This document shows, one piece after another, positions 36,293 to 45,269 of a stretch of 64,000 bases of DNA (its first letter is position 1; each line of letters starts with the position of its first letter). The translations under genes and the position numbers were made by a program. The stretch covers positions 3,038,001 through 3,102,000 of the forward strand of contig NZ_CP121112.1 of the NCBI RefSeq assembly GCF_029625295.1. The letters run 5' to 3'. The notes beneath the pieces are model-generated. The model saw only the letters and a list, made by a program, of their open reading frames with translations, made no database searches and was not told the origin of the DNA. The DNA is from Flavobacterium gyeonganense (GTDB lineage: Bacteria; Bacteroidota; Bacteroidia; Flavobacteriales; Flavobacteriaceae).

Positions 36293-36649
36293 CTAAAATA
36301 GGGCAGGAGGTGCTCTTAAAGCGAAAAGACTACCTTTGAAAAATGTTGAAGTAACTTTGTTGTAAAAGAAAAATACAGTTGAAGTTACAACGTTTGGTGT
36401 ATGAAATGAAAAAGTATGAAATATCTCTGAAATAAAAGTGCTGAATGCAAAATGGCAAACAGGACAATTAGTATCGACAGCATGACTATGTGTAATCTGC
36501 TTTTGATTGGGAGTGTATTTATGGTCGCAATGTTTCTCGTGGATTTGCGTGTAAATATGCTCATAAGAGTGAATAGTCTGAAAAAGCATTGCGAACAATA
36601 CCATTAAAGACATGAAAAGATTAATTAGTAAAAATTTCTTTTTATTCAT
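36293..36649 (-). CDS. Small membrane-anchored His/Cys-rich protein
   Basis: A 118-residue protein with an N-terminal hydrophobic segment (FLLINLFMSLMVLFAMLF) and then a short region dense in possible metal ligands. It holds HSYEHIYTQIHEKHCDHKY, then THSHAVDTNCPVCHFAFS, and ends RAPPALF. The His clusters and CPVCH suggest binding of copper, zinc or iron. No family name is certain. It is upstream of and co-oriented with the ABC/TonB operon, 278 bases away. I infer a metal-related accessory function. Confidence 0.6.
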   Translation of the reverse strand: MNKKKFLLINLFMSLMVLFAMLFQTIHSYEHIYTQIHEKHCDHKYTPNQKQITHSHAVDTNCPVCHFAFSTFISEIFHTFSFHTPNVVTSTVFFFYNKVTSTFFKGSLFALRAPPALF

Positions 36650-36761
36650 TCTTGATTTGGAAATCTTAGCGGCAAATAATGCAACTAGGTTGCAAATATA
36701 AAGATCTTATTTTAAAATAAAAGCAAATCATTTTATCTTTTTAAAAGCTTAATCTAACAAA

Positions 36762-37136
36762 CTATTTTCCAATGATTTCTTTCCGGTGTAAAGTTCCCCA
36801 GTCTTTTAAGGCCATTATGACATTTCCCAAAGATTGACTGTGCAGTGTTCTACGGTATTCAACAGTTGGTGGAAAAGTGTCGTAAACCGTTCTTATAACC
36901 AGTTTATTTATTTCCAGATCTTTGAGTTCTTTCGACAGCATTTTATCGGTAATTCCATCCAGATCTCTTGAGATTTCCTTGAATCGTTTTGGACGATCAG
37001 ACAAAGCAATCAGAATTGGTAATTTCCATCTTCCGTTCAGTACTTCCAAAGCATCCCTTACCGGTAATAAGGCACTTAAACAGGATTCTTTTGAGCAGGC
37101 GCTATCTTCGTATGTATTCGTGTTTTCGCTTGTCAT
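36762..37136 (-). CDS. HxlR family transcriptional regulator
   Basis: A 124-residue winged-helix regulator. The start is set at ATG 37136 (MTSENTNTYEDSACSK); the longer open frame upstream reads through the operator region and encodes an implausible hydrophobic leader. Signature parts are VLNGRWKLPILIALSDRPKRFKEI, then DGITDKMLSKELKDLE and VEYRRTLHSQSLGNVI, typical of HxlR. Two cysteines near the N-terminus (ACSKESC) could sense redox state or electrophiles. It is divergent from an azoreductase that it probably controls. Confidence 0.88.
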   Translation of the reverse strand: MTSENTNTYEDSACSKESCLSALLPVRDALEVLNGRWKLPILIALSDRPKRFKEISRDLDGITDKMLSKELKDLEINKLVIRTVYDTFPPTVEYRRTLHSQSLGNVIMALKDWGTLHRKEIIGK

Positions 37137-37154
37137 TTTGATATTGCTTACGTT

Positions 37155-37207
37155 ACTATCTTCAACGATAGCGCTATCTTTGAGGATAGTACTATAAAAG
37201 AGATAGT
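37155..37207. promoter_or_regulatory. Operator-like array of three palindromes
   Basis: Three adjoining inverted repeats of one design: ACTATC-N6-GATAGC (37155-37172), GCTATC-N6-GATAGT (37173-37190), ACTATA-N5-GATAGT (37191-37207). They fill the space between the HxlR regulator and the azoreductase. Probably the regulator's binding sites. Confidence 0.6.
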
Positions 37208-37216
37208 AAATGTAAA

Positions 37217-37224
37217 TAAGTTTG
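37217..37224 (+). promoter_or_regulatory. -7 element of the azoreductase promoter
   Basis: TAAGTTTG matches TAnnTTTG, 24 bases before ATG 37249 and directly beside the operator array; a clear TTG at the -33 position is missing, which fits a regulated promoter. Confidence 0.45.
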
Positions 37225-37248
37225 TGTAGTAAACAAAATAAAAATAGT

Positions 37249-37860
37249 ATGAGCAAAAGAATTCTGAATATCGTCACAAGTATTAAGGGAGATGCTTCCT
37301 TTAGTAATAAATTATCGAACGCAGTTATTGAAAAACTGACAATCGCTTACCCGGAAATCGAAGTAGAGACACTGGATCTTTCAAAAACACCTTTACCTTA
37401 TCTGGATGAATCACAAGTTGGGGCATTTTTTACTCCTGAAGAAATGCATACTGATGAGCAAAAAGAATCTATTATAAGTTCAAATAATGCTGTAAAAGAA
37501 TTATTTGATGCTGATATTATTGTGATAGGAGTACCACTTTACAACTTTGGAATTCCGGCGGTTTTAAAAGGCTGGGTAGATCAGATTTCAAGAGCGGGAG
37601 TCACTTTTAGTTATGCAGACGGATATCCAAAAGGACTGGTAACCGATAAAAAAGTGTATTTGTCTGTAGCTTCAGGGGCTATATTTTCTGAAGGACCATA
37701 CAAAAGTAATGACTTTGCAGATCCTTATTTACGTGCAATATTAGGTTTTTTAGGCATGACAGATGTGACTACTTTTCGTGTAGAAGGAACGTCAATTCCT
37801 GATTTTGCTGAAAGTGCGTTACCAAAGGCTTTGGCAGCTGTTGAAGAATTTTCGTTTTAA
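37249..37860 (+). CDS. azoR: FMN-dependent NADH:quinone oxidoreductase/azoreductase
   Basis: A 203-residue flavodoxin-fold AzoR-type enzyme that reduces quinones and azo compounds with NADH. The start is ATG 37249 (MSKRILNIVTSIKGDAS); the open frame runs 9 codons further up from a TTG overlapping the promoter. FMN-binding regions are ILNIVTSIKGDASFSNKLS, VPLYNFGIPAVLKGWVDQI and YLSVASGAIFSEGP. It is divergent from an HxlR regulator, a common arrangement for detoxifying quinone reductases. Confidence 0.9.
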   Translation: MSKRILNIVTSIKGDASFSNKLSNAVIEKLTIAYPEIEVETLDLSKTPLPYLDESQVGAFFTPEEMHTDEQKESIISSNNAVKELFDADIIVIGVPLYNFGIPAVLKGWVDQISRAGVTFSYADGYPKGLVTDKKVYLSVASGAIFSEGPYKSNDFADPYLRAILGFLGMTDVTTFRVEGTSIPDFAESALPKALAAVEEFSF

Positions 37861-37872
37861 GAATTATATAAA

Positions 37873-37905
37873 AAAATCCCAGTTTATAGCTGGGATTTTG
37901 TTTTT
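37873..37905. terminator. Bidirectional terminator between azoR and the thiolase gene
   Basis: AAAATCCCAG (37873-37882) pairs with CTGGGATTTT (37890-37899), with A- and T-rich flanks, between two convergent genes. Confidence 0.8.
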
Positions 37906-37915
37906 AAAGTATTTC

Positions 37916-39196
37916 TTATTTCTCAATAATCATTGTAATGCCTTGTCCGCCTGCCGCACAAATTGAAATAAATCCTCTTCCGGATCCTTTTTCGTTTAAT
38001 AGTTTTGCCATAACGCCAATAATTCGGCCTCCGGTTGCTGCAAACGGATGCGCAGCTGCAAGACTGCTTCCTTTTACATTTAGTTTTTCCCTGTCAATTG
38101 ATCCTAATGCTTTTTTCAAACCTATTTCTTTGCTAAGTTCAGGACTTTCCCAAATTTTCAGCGTGGCTAAAACCTGTGCAGCAAAAGCTTCGTGAATTTC
38201 ATAATAGTCAAAATCCTGTAAAGTCAATCCGGCTTTTTCAAGCATTCTACTTGCTGCAAATAATGGGGCTAATAGAAGATTTTGTTGGTTTTTTACGTAT
38301 TCAATAGCAGCGACTTCTGCATAAGTAATATAGGCCAGAATCGGGAGGTTGTGTTCTTTTGCCCATTCTTCGCTGGCTAAAAGAATACAGGAAGCTCCAT
38401 CCGTAAGAGGAGTTGAGTTCCCAGCTGTTAAAGTTCCGTTTGTTTTATCAAAGGCAGGATTTAATTTGGCTAATTTTTCAATAGTGCTGTCTTTCCTCAG
38501 GTTATTGTCTTTTTCGAGTCCGTTAAACGGAGTAATCATATCATCAAAAAAGCCTTCATTATAGGCTTCTGCCATATTCAAATGACTTTTAAGCGCCAGA
38601 TTATCCTGATCTTCTCTTGATATTCTATAATGTTTTGCCGTGATTTCTGTATGTCCGCCCATCGAAAGTCCGGTTTGGGATTCTTCATTTCGGGGAACCA
38701 ATGGCGTTAAATCTTTTGGACGGAGTTTTAAAAATAATTTGATTTTTTCGCCTAATGATTTTGCTTTTCTGGCGTTCAGTAAAATTTTCCTTAGTTTTTC
38801 GCTCACTGCAATCGGCATATCACTGATAGAATCGACGCCTCCGGCAATACCGGATTCAATTTGCCCCAGAGCAATTTTATTGGCAATATAAATGGCACTT
38901 TCTATTCCGGTATCACAGGCTTGCTGTAAATCGCAGGCAGGAGTAGCAGGATCGAGCGTAGTTTTCATAACACATTCCCTCATCAGATTGCTGTCATATG
39001 TATGTTTGATAACTGCACCGCCAACTACTTCACCTAATAATTGCCCGCTTAAATTATACTTATCAATAAGTCCGTTTAAGGCTGCGGTCATCATTTGCTG
39101 ATTTCCAACTTCTGCATAGGCTGTATTGGCCCTTGCAAACGGAATTCGGTTATAACCTACAATAGCGACTTTTCTAATGGTATTGGGAGTACTCAT
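37916..39196 (-). CDS. Acetyl-CoA C-acyltransferase (thiolase, FadI-like)
   Basis: A 426-residue thiolase for fatty-acid beta-oxidation or acetoacetyl-CoA metabolism. The nucleophilic cysteine is in LQQACDTGIESA (Cys94), the catalytic histidine region is YYEIHEAFAAQVL followed by GSSLAAAHPFAATGGRI, and the second cysteine is in CAAGGQGITMI near the C-terminus. The early insertion and length resemble FadI-type thiolases more than the 390-residue FadA group. It stands alone, convergent with azoR. Confidence 0.9.
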   Translation of the reverse strand: MSTPNTIRKVAIVGYNRIPFARANTAYAEVGNQQMMTAALNGLIDKYNLSGQLLGEVVGGAVIKHTYDSNLMRECVMKTTLDPATPACDLQQACDTGIESAIYIANKIALGQIESGIAGGVDSISDMPIAVSEKLRKILLNARKAKSLGEKIKLFLKLRPKDLTPLVPRNEESQTGLSMGGHTEITAKHYRISREDQDNLALKSHLNMAEAYNEGFFDDMITPFNGLEKDNNLRKDSTIEKLAKLNPAFDKTNGTLTAGNSTPLTDGASCILLASEEWAKEHNLPILAYITYAEVAAIEYVKNQQNLLLAPLFAASRMLEKAGLTLQDFDYYEIHEAFAAQVLATLKIWESPELSKEIGLKKALGSIDREKLNVKGSSLAAAHPFAATGGRIIGVMAKLLNEKGSGRGFISICAAGGQGITMIIEK

Positions 39197-39403
39197 ATCT
39201 CGATTTTTATGACAATTTAATATTTCCTGAGATTAAAGATAAGCAGGAATTTCTAAATTTTGGCTACTAAAATGAAATGAGATTTGTTTTAAGAAAAGTA
39301 TAGATATGAAATTTTTACTCGAAACAAGAAAAACGATTAAATTATTTTTTCAATAAAAGAGCTGTAATTATTCAAAACTAATTGCGTTAAAATATATTCG
39401 ATT

Positions 39404-40006
39404 TTAATTTAACCGTAGTTTTTTCTTTTTTCCGAACAACAAAAGCAAAACTGTTTTCACCTTTTCTTCAAGTGAAGAACGCAGAATTGAAAATGCTTTG
39501 GTAATCTGCGCTTCAACTGTTTTGATTGACACATCGAGATGTTCCGCAATTTCAATATTCGTCAGACCTTCTTTTTTGCTTAAAATAAAAACTTCTTTAC
39601 ATTTAGGAGGCAAACTTTCTATCTCTTTATTTACTACCTTTAATACACGCTGAAAAGATTCGGACTCATCTTCAAGAACAACTGAATTTAAAGCATCGTA
39701 ATAGGTTTTTTCAAGAGAAAACAGCGATTGGTTTTTTCTGTATAAATCAATGAATTCATTATAAACCAATTTATAAAGAAAGCTTTTTATGGAATGGTCT
39801 GATTTTAATCTTGTGCGCTGTTCCCAGACTTTTATAAATACATTTTGAACGATGTCTTCGGCACTGTAAATATTTTTTGCCAGACTGTTAGCGTAAACAC
39901 AAAGTTTATGATGATAGGTGTCAATTAGAAAAGTATACGCCCTTTCGTCTCCGTTTCTCAGAGATTCAATTAGGACATCTTTTTCGTTATAATCATCGGT
40001 TTTCAT
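39404..40006 (-). CDS. ECF RNA polymerase sigma factor (FecI-like)
   Basis: A 200-residue extracytoplasmic-function sigma factor. Region 2 is YTFLIDTYHHKLCVYANSL then AEDIVQNVFIKVWEQR, and region 4 is LPPKCKEVFILSKKEGL then IAEHLDVSIKTVEAQITKA. A Lys-rich tail follows. It is divergent from the FecR gene (279 bases between the starts), which precedes a SusC with an STN domain. The set forms the classical cell-surface signalling trio of Bacteroidota, so this sigma probably drives the 41.7-55.8 kb operon. Confidence 0.92.
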   Translation of the reverse strand: MKTDDYNEKDVLIESLRNGDERAYTFLIDTYHHKLCVYANSLAKNIYSAEDIVQNVFIKVWEQRTRLKSDHSIKSFLYKLVYNEFIDLYRKNQSLFSLEKTYYDALNSVVLEDESESFQRVLKVVNKEIESLPPKCKEVFILSKKEGLTNIEIAEHLDVSIKTVEAQITKAFSILRSSLEEKVKTVLLLLFGKKKKLRLN

Positions 40007-40285
40007 AGTAACAAATATATAGATTTATAATTTTTCAGGTTTAGATTTTGAGGTGCATTTCGTAAAAAAACCTCAATTTTCGGTTTTCTATTCGAATTTT
40101 ATTACAAATAAAAAGTGATAATAATGCAAAGACAAAACTTTTACTTCTTTAATTCTATAAAATTAATATGGTTTAATTGACAGGAAAAACTTGTGAAAAT
40201 AAAAAAATCACCAAAATCAAAAAAACTTTATCAAATTGTTAGGGTTTTGCTTTTTGGCTTCGTAATAATATTAAAAAAAGACACA

Positions 40286-41437
40286 ATGACAGTGAAAAAG
40301 TCAGAACGATTAATGGTGAAATTCATCACAAATCAGGCAAGTCAGGATGAAATTGAAATGCTGACAGCATGGTTAAAGGATGAAGAAAACCAGATTGTGT
40401 TTAAGGATTTTGTAAAAACCAATTACGCAATTGATACCGCTATGAATAATTTTGATTCAACTGAAGTTAGAAAACAGCTGGCAGAAAGAATTCAGAGAGA
40501 GAATAGTATTTTTTATAAAAGAAGATTTTCTTTTTATTATAAATATGCAGCGATTTTGATTATCGCTTTAGGTGGATTTTATTTTTATAAAAGTTCGAAT
40601 AGCTCGACATCAAAACAAAATGTAGTCATTCCGCGGGAGGATGAAATTGTTTTACAGCTGGGTAATAATTCGGAAGAAGAAATTGATACCGCTGATACCC
40701 GAAATCTAACCGATCAAAACGGCGACATCATTGGAAGACAGGAAAAAAACAGGCTGGTTTACAATAAGGCTTATACTGACGGGAAATTGATCTATAATTC
40801 GATTAAGATTCCGTACGGGAAAAAATTTGAGGTTCAATTATCAGACGGAACCATTGTACATCTGAACGCCGGAACTTCATTGAAATATCCGGTTCAGTTT
40901 CTGAAAAATCAGGGGAGGCAAGTGTTTTTAACCGGCGAAGCTTATTTTGAAGTTGCGAAAGATAAGGCTCATCCGTTTACGGTGAATGCTCAGGAAGTTA
41001 GCGTTGAGGTTTTGGGAACCCGATTTAATGTAGATACGTACATGGATAATGCAAGTACCAATGTTGTATTGGTTGAAGGGAAAGTTTCGCTATATAAAAA
41101 TCATAAAACAAATGAAAATCAGGTGTATTTAAAACCGGGTTCAAGAGGTTCACATATAAAAGGACAATCTGATTTTAAAATAGATGAGGTGAATACAGAT
41201 TATTACACAGCCTGGGTAAAAGGAAGTTTAGTATTCAAAAATGATTCGTTTGCAGCTATTATCAAAAAGCTGGAACGACATTACAATGTTACTTTCATAA
41301 ACAGAAATAAAATGCTGGGAAGAGAAATTTTTAATGCCCGTTTTGATAACGAACCAATTGAAGTTGTCCTGAAATATTTTAGCGACAGCTATGCAATTGA
41401 TTACACTATTGACAGAGATAAAATCACTATTAAATAA
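40286..41437 (+). CDS. FecR family anti-sigma factor
   Basis: A 384-residue membrane-spanning anti-sigma factor. The start is ATG 40286 (MTVKKSERLMVKFITNQAS); the open frame continues 31 codons up to a GTG without family similarity. A helical N-terminal anti-sigma part precedes one transmembrane helix (YKYAAILIIALGGFYFY). The periplasmic FecR domain has VQLSDGTIVHLNAGTSLKYP, GEAYFEVAKDKAHPF and VEVLGTRFNVDTY. The C-terminal domain (DEPIEVVLKYFSDSYAIDY type) would contact the STN domain of the SusC encoded 254 bases downstream. Confidence 0.92.
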   Translation: MTVKKSERLMVKFITNQASQDEIEMLTAWLKDEENQIVFKDFVKTNYAIDTAMNNFDSTEVRKQLAERIQRENSIFYKRRFSFYYKYAAILIIALGGFYFYKSSNSSTSKQNVVIPREDEIVLQLGNNSEEEIDTADTRNLTDQNGDIIGRQEKNRLVYNKAYTDGKLIYNSIKIPYGKKFEVQLSDGTIVHLNAGTSLKYPVQFLKNQGRQVFLTGEAYFEVAKDKAHPFTVNAQEVSVEVLGTRFNVDTYMDNASTNVVLVEGKVSLYKNHKTNENQVYLKPGSRGSHIKGQSDFKIDEVNTDYYTAWVKGSLVFKNDSFAAIIKKLERHYNVTFINRNKMLGREIFNARFDNEPIEVVLKYFSDSYAIDYTIDRDKITIK

Positions 41438-41610
41438 GAATATCAAAAGTCAATATCAATGACAATATCGAAGGTCAAAGGCAATGTCAAAAATAAATTT
41501 TAGTAAATAATATATAGATATGCAATCTAAAATCTAAAATCAACAATCTAAAATAATAAGGAATGCCTATGTAACAAAAATCCAAACCGAAGGATCGTTA
41601 TTTAAAAAAA

Positions 41611-41636
41611 CCGGAAAATGCGCCAACACTTTCCGG
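41611..41636 (+). promoter_or_regulatory. Hairpin in the susC leader
   Basis: CCGGAAA (41611-41617) pairs with TTTCCGG (41630-41636), 55 bases before the SusC start, in a 254-base leader that otherwise holds short AT-rich direct repeats (TATCAA and AATCTAAA words at 41444-41560). It may act in mRNA stability or regulation; no known riboswitch is recognised. Confidence 0.35.
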
Positions 41637-41691
41637 CAAATAGGAATGCGATCAGTAATTAACCAATCACACTAAAAAACATTTTAAAAGT

Positions 41692-44600
41692 ATGAAAAAA
41701 CTATTGAACAAAATCAGGTTCAACAAGCCTTTTTTGAAATTCGATTTGAAGATGAAATTGACGACATTATTATTATTAACCACTTTGTCAGTAATGCAGG
41801 CAGGTGTGACCTATTCTCAAAAGGGCAAACTTTCTTTCAGCGTTAATAACATGACTGTTGGAAAAGCGATAGAAAAGCTTGAATATACAAGTGATTACAG
41901 ATTTGTATATAACGTAAGATCGGTAGATTTAGATCGTAAAATAGATGTTAATTTAACCAATGCCTCTATAGAAACGATACTGAATACCATTTTTAAAGAT
42001 TCAGGTACCGATTATAAAGTGAGCGGTTCACATATCGTTTTAACGCCTAAAAAAGCCCCGGTTGAAAAACCAAAAGCTGAAGTACAGGATTTTATCGTAA
42101 AAGGAAGGGTAACCGATGAAAAAGGAATGCCTTTGGTAGGTGCAGCGATTTCTGATAATGGTTCAGGAAGAGGTGTTCAGACCGATTTTAATGGTGACTA
42201 TCAGATTATTACAGTGGGCGGTGAAACTACATTGGCTTTTGCTTACTTAGGATACATCAGACAGGAAATAAAAGTAGGAGGAAGAAGTGTAATCAATGTT
42301 GTACTTAAAGAAGATACAGTTGAATTAGGCGAAGTGGTATTAACTACTGGTTATCAAAATATTTCGGCGGAACAGGCAACAGGATCTTTTTCTAATTTAA
42401 AAGCGAAAGATTTTCAGGAACAGCGTTTAAGCAGTTTAGATAAAATATTAGAAGGACGTATTGTTGGATATCAGGATGGTAAAATCCGTGGTACTACGAC
42501 TATGAATGGATTAACAACTCCATTATATGTAATTGACGGTTTTCCGATAGAAAATACAAAATTCACTCCTTATTTTAGTTTAGAGGAAAATCTTCCCAAT
42601 TTAAACTTAGAAGATATTGAAACTATTACGGTTTTGAAAGATGCGGCAGCGTCTTCTATTTATGGTGCACGTGCGGCAAATGGTGTAGTTGTAATTACAA
42701 CCAAAAAAGCAAAAGCCGGAAAAACAAATATTTCTTTTTCCAGTAATCTGACTATAACTCCTTATAGAAATTATACCGGAAATCTGACAAGTTCAGCAGA
42801 TATAATTGATTTAGAAAGAGAATGGGCTGCAAAAAACCCTAACTTACAAGGAGCAAATAGTGCTGCTTATGCAAAATCATTATTAAATAATGCTGTATTT
42901 ACAAGCTTAGGAATGCAGACACAGCTAAATGGATATGCAGGAAATATTTCGCAGACCGAAGCAAATAATCGCCTGAATAGTCTTGCTGAACAAGGTTATA
43001 AATATTATGATGATATTGCCAGATATGCAAAACGTGACCAATATTTTGTTCAGCATAACGTAAGTTTAGGCAAAGCAACTGAATCAAATAGTTTTAATGC
43101 TTCATTGACTTATAAAGGAAATAAATTTGAAGATAAATATTCTGACAATCAGTTGGTTGGTTTGAATTTGAAAAACTCAACTGAAATTACGAGCTGGCTT
43201 ACTTTAGATTTAGGTACTTACATTAATTACGGCAAAAGTAATACACAAACATATAATGCTTTTGTATCAGGATTTAAAACTCAGATGTACAATCAATTAG
43301 TAAATAATGATGGGTCAAATTTTATTTCTACTGCAGCATCCCGATATAATAACTTTACATTGCAATCCATGCAGACGTATGGTCTTTACAACATGGATAT
43401 TACGCCAATGGAAGAATTTGGACGAAATATAAATGAAGGGCAAAACTTCCTGAACAGAACTTTTGCAAAATTTAATGTAAAGTTTAGTAAAGCACTTACT
43501 TACAACGCAATGTTTCAGTACGAGTATGGTGTTGACCGAAGTAGTTTAATAAGAGAAAAAGAATCTTTTGATGTTAGGGCTACAGTAAACGGTTTGGCAA
43601 CTATTGCTAATAACAAAGCCGTTTATAATCTGCCTTACGGAGATATTTTAAAAGAAACGAATCAGTTTTCTAATGCTTACAACTTCCGTCAGCAGTTAAA
43701 CTTTGATCAGACTTTTAATAAAGTGCATGACGTAACTGCCATTGCAGGTATGGAAATACGTCATGCAAAATTAGAATATGGTGACAACACACGTTACGGC
43801 TGGGATGAGCAGACTTTATCTTTCACACCCGTAAATCAGGCAGATTTGCTTAAAGTGTACGGGTCTGTTTTTGGAGGATCTATGAGAGTTAATGATTTCG
43901 CAGGAGATCGTGAATTGGTAAACCGTTATGTCTCTTTTTACGGAACGGGAGGTTATACATATGACAGAAGATATTCAGTAACAGGAAGTTTACGCTGGGA
44001 CCGTTCTAATCTTTGGGGAACAGACAATAAATATCAAAATAAGCCAACCTGGTCTACCGGAGCAGCCTGGAATATTGATAAAGAATCTTTTTTTGCAGTT
44101 GATTGGATAAATGCACTTAAAATTCGTGCTTCGTATGGTATCGGAGGAAACGTGGCTAAGGATTCAGCACCTTATTTAACGGCAGGTTATTACGCTAATC
44201 CAAATGTTGGAGGAAATCAGGGGTATATTAGTTCAAGACCAAATCCTGAATTATCATGGGAAAAAACAACAACAACCAATATAGGCTTAGATTTTACATT
44301 CTTTAAAAACAGATTAAGCGGAACTTTTGATGTGTACAACAAAAAAGGACAGGATTTATTAGCAAACAGTAACGGAATCCCAACAGAAGGTTTTGGTTAT
44401 GATACTAATAAGATAAATAATGGAGAAATGACCAACAAAGGTATCGAAACGAGTTTAAGAGGAACCATCATCAAAACATCTTCTTTCTCTTGGGATGCCT
44501 CAGTTTTATATGCCTATAACAAAAATAAAGTCGATTTCGTAAAAGTAGAAGCACCGGCATCTTACCTGCTGCTAGATGTTCCTTATGCTTATCCGAGAGT

Positions 44601-45255
44601 GGGTAACGATTACAATACTATTTATGGTTATAAATGGGCAGGTTTAAATGAAAAAGGTTTACCTCAGGTTTATAATGCAGCCGGTGAAAAAGTAATTTTC
44701 AATCCGTACGATTTAGATGCCATTCATGATTATGGTTCAATTGTACCAACGCATAGTGGTTCCTTTCACATAGCAGTAAACTACAAAAATTTCTCACTTA
44801 CGGCATTGTTTATATATGAGTTAGGGCATAAAATAAGAAATACATTTTTACCAATGTTAGAGAATAATTATAATGGTGCACTGGGTGGTTATGTAAGCAA
44901 TATTACAACTGTAAATAAAAATATCGTAAACCGTTGGCAGCAGCCCGGAGACGAAGCTTTTACAAATATACCTCGTGCGGTATACGAATATGAAGCTGAT
45001 TTTACTTCAGATTCCCGTGATATTTATCGTTATGCGGACATCAATATTTTGGATGCTTCAAATGTGAGATTAAGCAATATTTCGTTGGCATATCAATTGC
45101 CAAAAGTGCTTATCGAAAAAGTAAAATTACAAGATGTGCGCTTTAATCTGAATGCGGAAAATGTCTACACTTTTGCCAAAAACAGTGATGCAAAATACAT
45201 GATAGGCGGCTACCAGTCTCCAAGTTTTGTTTTGGGTGTAAATGTTAACTTCTAA
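41692..45255 (+). CDS. SusC/RagA family TonB-linked outer-membrane protein with STN domain
   Basis: A 1187-residue nutrient transporter. A signal region is followed by an STN (secretin/TonB N-terminal) signalling domain at about residues 45-118 (FSVNNMTVGKAIEKLEYTS). Next comes a carboxypeptidase-like regulatory domain at about 134-207 (VTDEKGMPLVGAAISDNG). The SusC plug follows (NLEDIETITVLKDAAASSIYG and ARAANGVVVITTKKAK), and then the large barrel ending FVLGVNVNF. The STN domain plus the neighbouring FecR and sigma genes indicate substrate-triggered transcription. It forms a pair with the SusD lipoprotein 14 bases downstream. Confidence 0.95.
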   Translation: MKKLLNKIRFNKPFLKFDLKMKLTTLLLLTTLSVMQAGVTYSQKGKLSFSVNNMTVGKAIEKLEYTSDYRFVYNVRSVDLDRKIDVNLTNASIETILNTIFKDSGTDYKVSGSHIVLTPKKAPVEKPKAEVQDFIVKGRVTDEKGMPLVGAAISDNGSGRGVQTDFNGDYQIITVGGETTLAFAYLGYIRQEIKVGGRSVINVVLKEDTVELGEVVLTTGYQNISAEQATGSFSNLKAKDFQEQRLSSLDKILEGRIVGYQDGKIRGTTTMNGLTTPLYVIDGFPIENTKFTPYFSLEENLPNLNLEDIETITVLKDAAASSIYGARAANGVVVITTKKAKAGKTNISFSSNLTITPYRNYTGNLTSSADIIDLEREWAAKNPNLQGANSAAYAKSLLNNAVFTSLGMQTQLNGYAGNISQTEANNRLNSLAEQGYKYYDDIARYAKRDQYFVQHNVSLGKATESNSFNASLTYKGNKFEDKYSDNQLVGLNLKNSTEITSWLTLDLGTYINYGKSNTQTYNAFVSGFKTQMYNQLVNNDGSNFISTAASRYNNFTLQSMQTYGLYNMDITPMEEFGRNINEGQNFLNRTFAKFNVKFSKALTYNAMFQYEYGVDRSSLIREKESFDVRATVNGLATIANNKAVYNLPYGDILKETNQFSNAYNFRQQLNFDQTFNKVHDVTAIAGMEIRHAKLEYGDNTRYGWDEQTLSFTPVNQADLLKVYGSVFGGSMRVNDFAGDRELVNRYVSFYGTGGYTYDRRYSVTGSLRWDRSNLWGTDNKYQNKPTWSTGAAWNIDKESFFAVDWINALKIRASYGIGGNVAKDSAPYLTAGYYANPNVGGNQGYISSRPNPELSWEKTTTTNIGLDFTFFKNRLSGTFDVYNKKGQDLLANSNGIPTEGFGYDTNKINNGEMTNKGIETSLRGTIIKTSSFSWDASVLYAYNKNKVDFVKVEAPASYLLLDVPYAYPRVGNDYNTIYGYKWAGLNEKGLPQVYNAAGEKVIFNPYDLDAIHDYGSIVPTHSGSFHIAVNYKNFSLTALFIYELGHKIRNTFLPMLENNYNGALGGYVSNITTVNKNIVNRWQQPGDEAFTNIPRAVYEYEADFTSDSRDIYRYADINILDASNVRLSNISLAYQLPKVLIEKVKLQDVRFNLNAENVYTFAKNSDAKYMIGGYQSPSFVLGVNVNF

Positions 45256-45269
45256 TTTAAAAAGACTAG

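Noticed and set aside
41444..41560. Short AT-rich direct repeats in the susC leader as an operator
   Set aside because: The words are irregular and low in complexity, with no constant spacing or symmetry.
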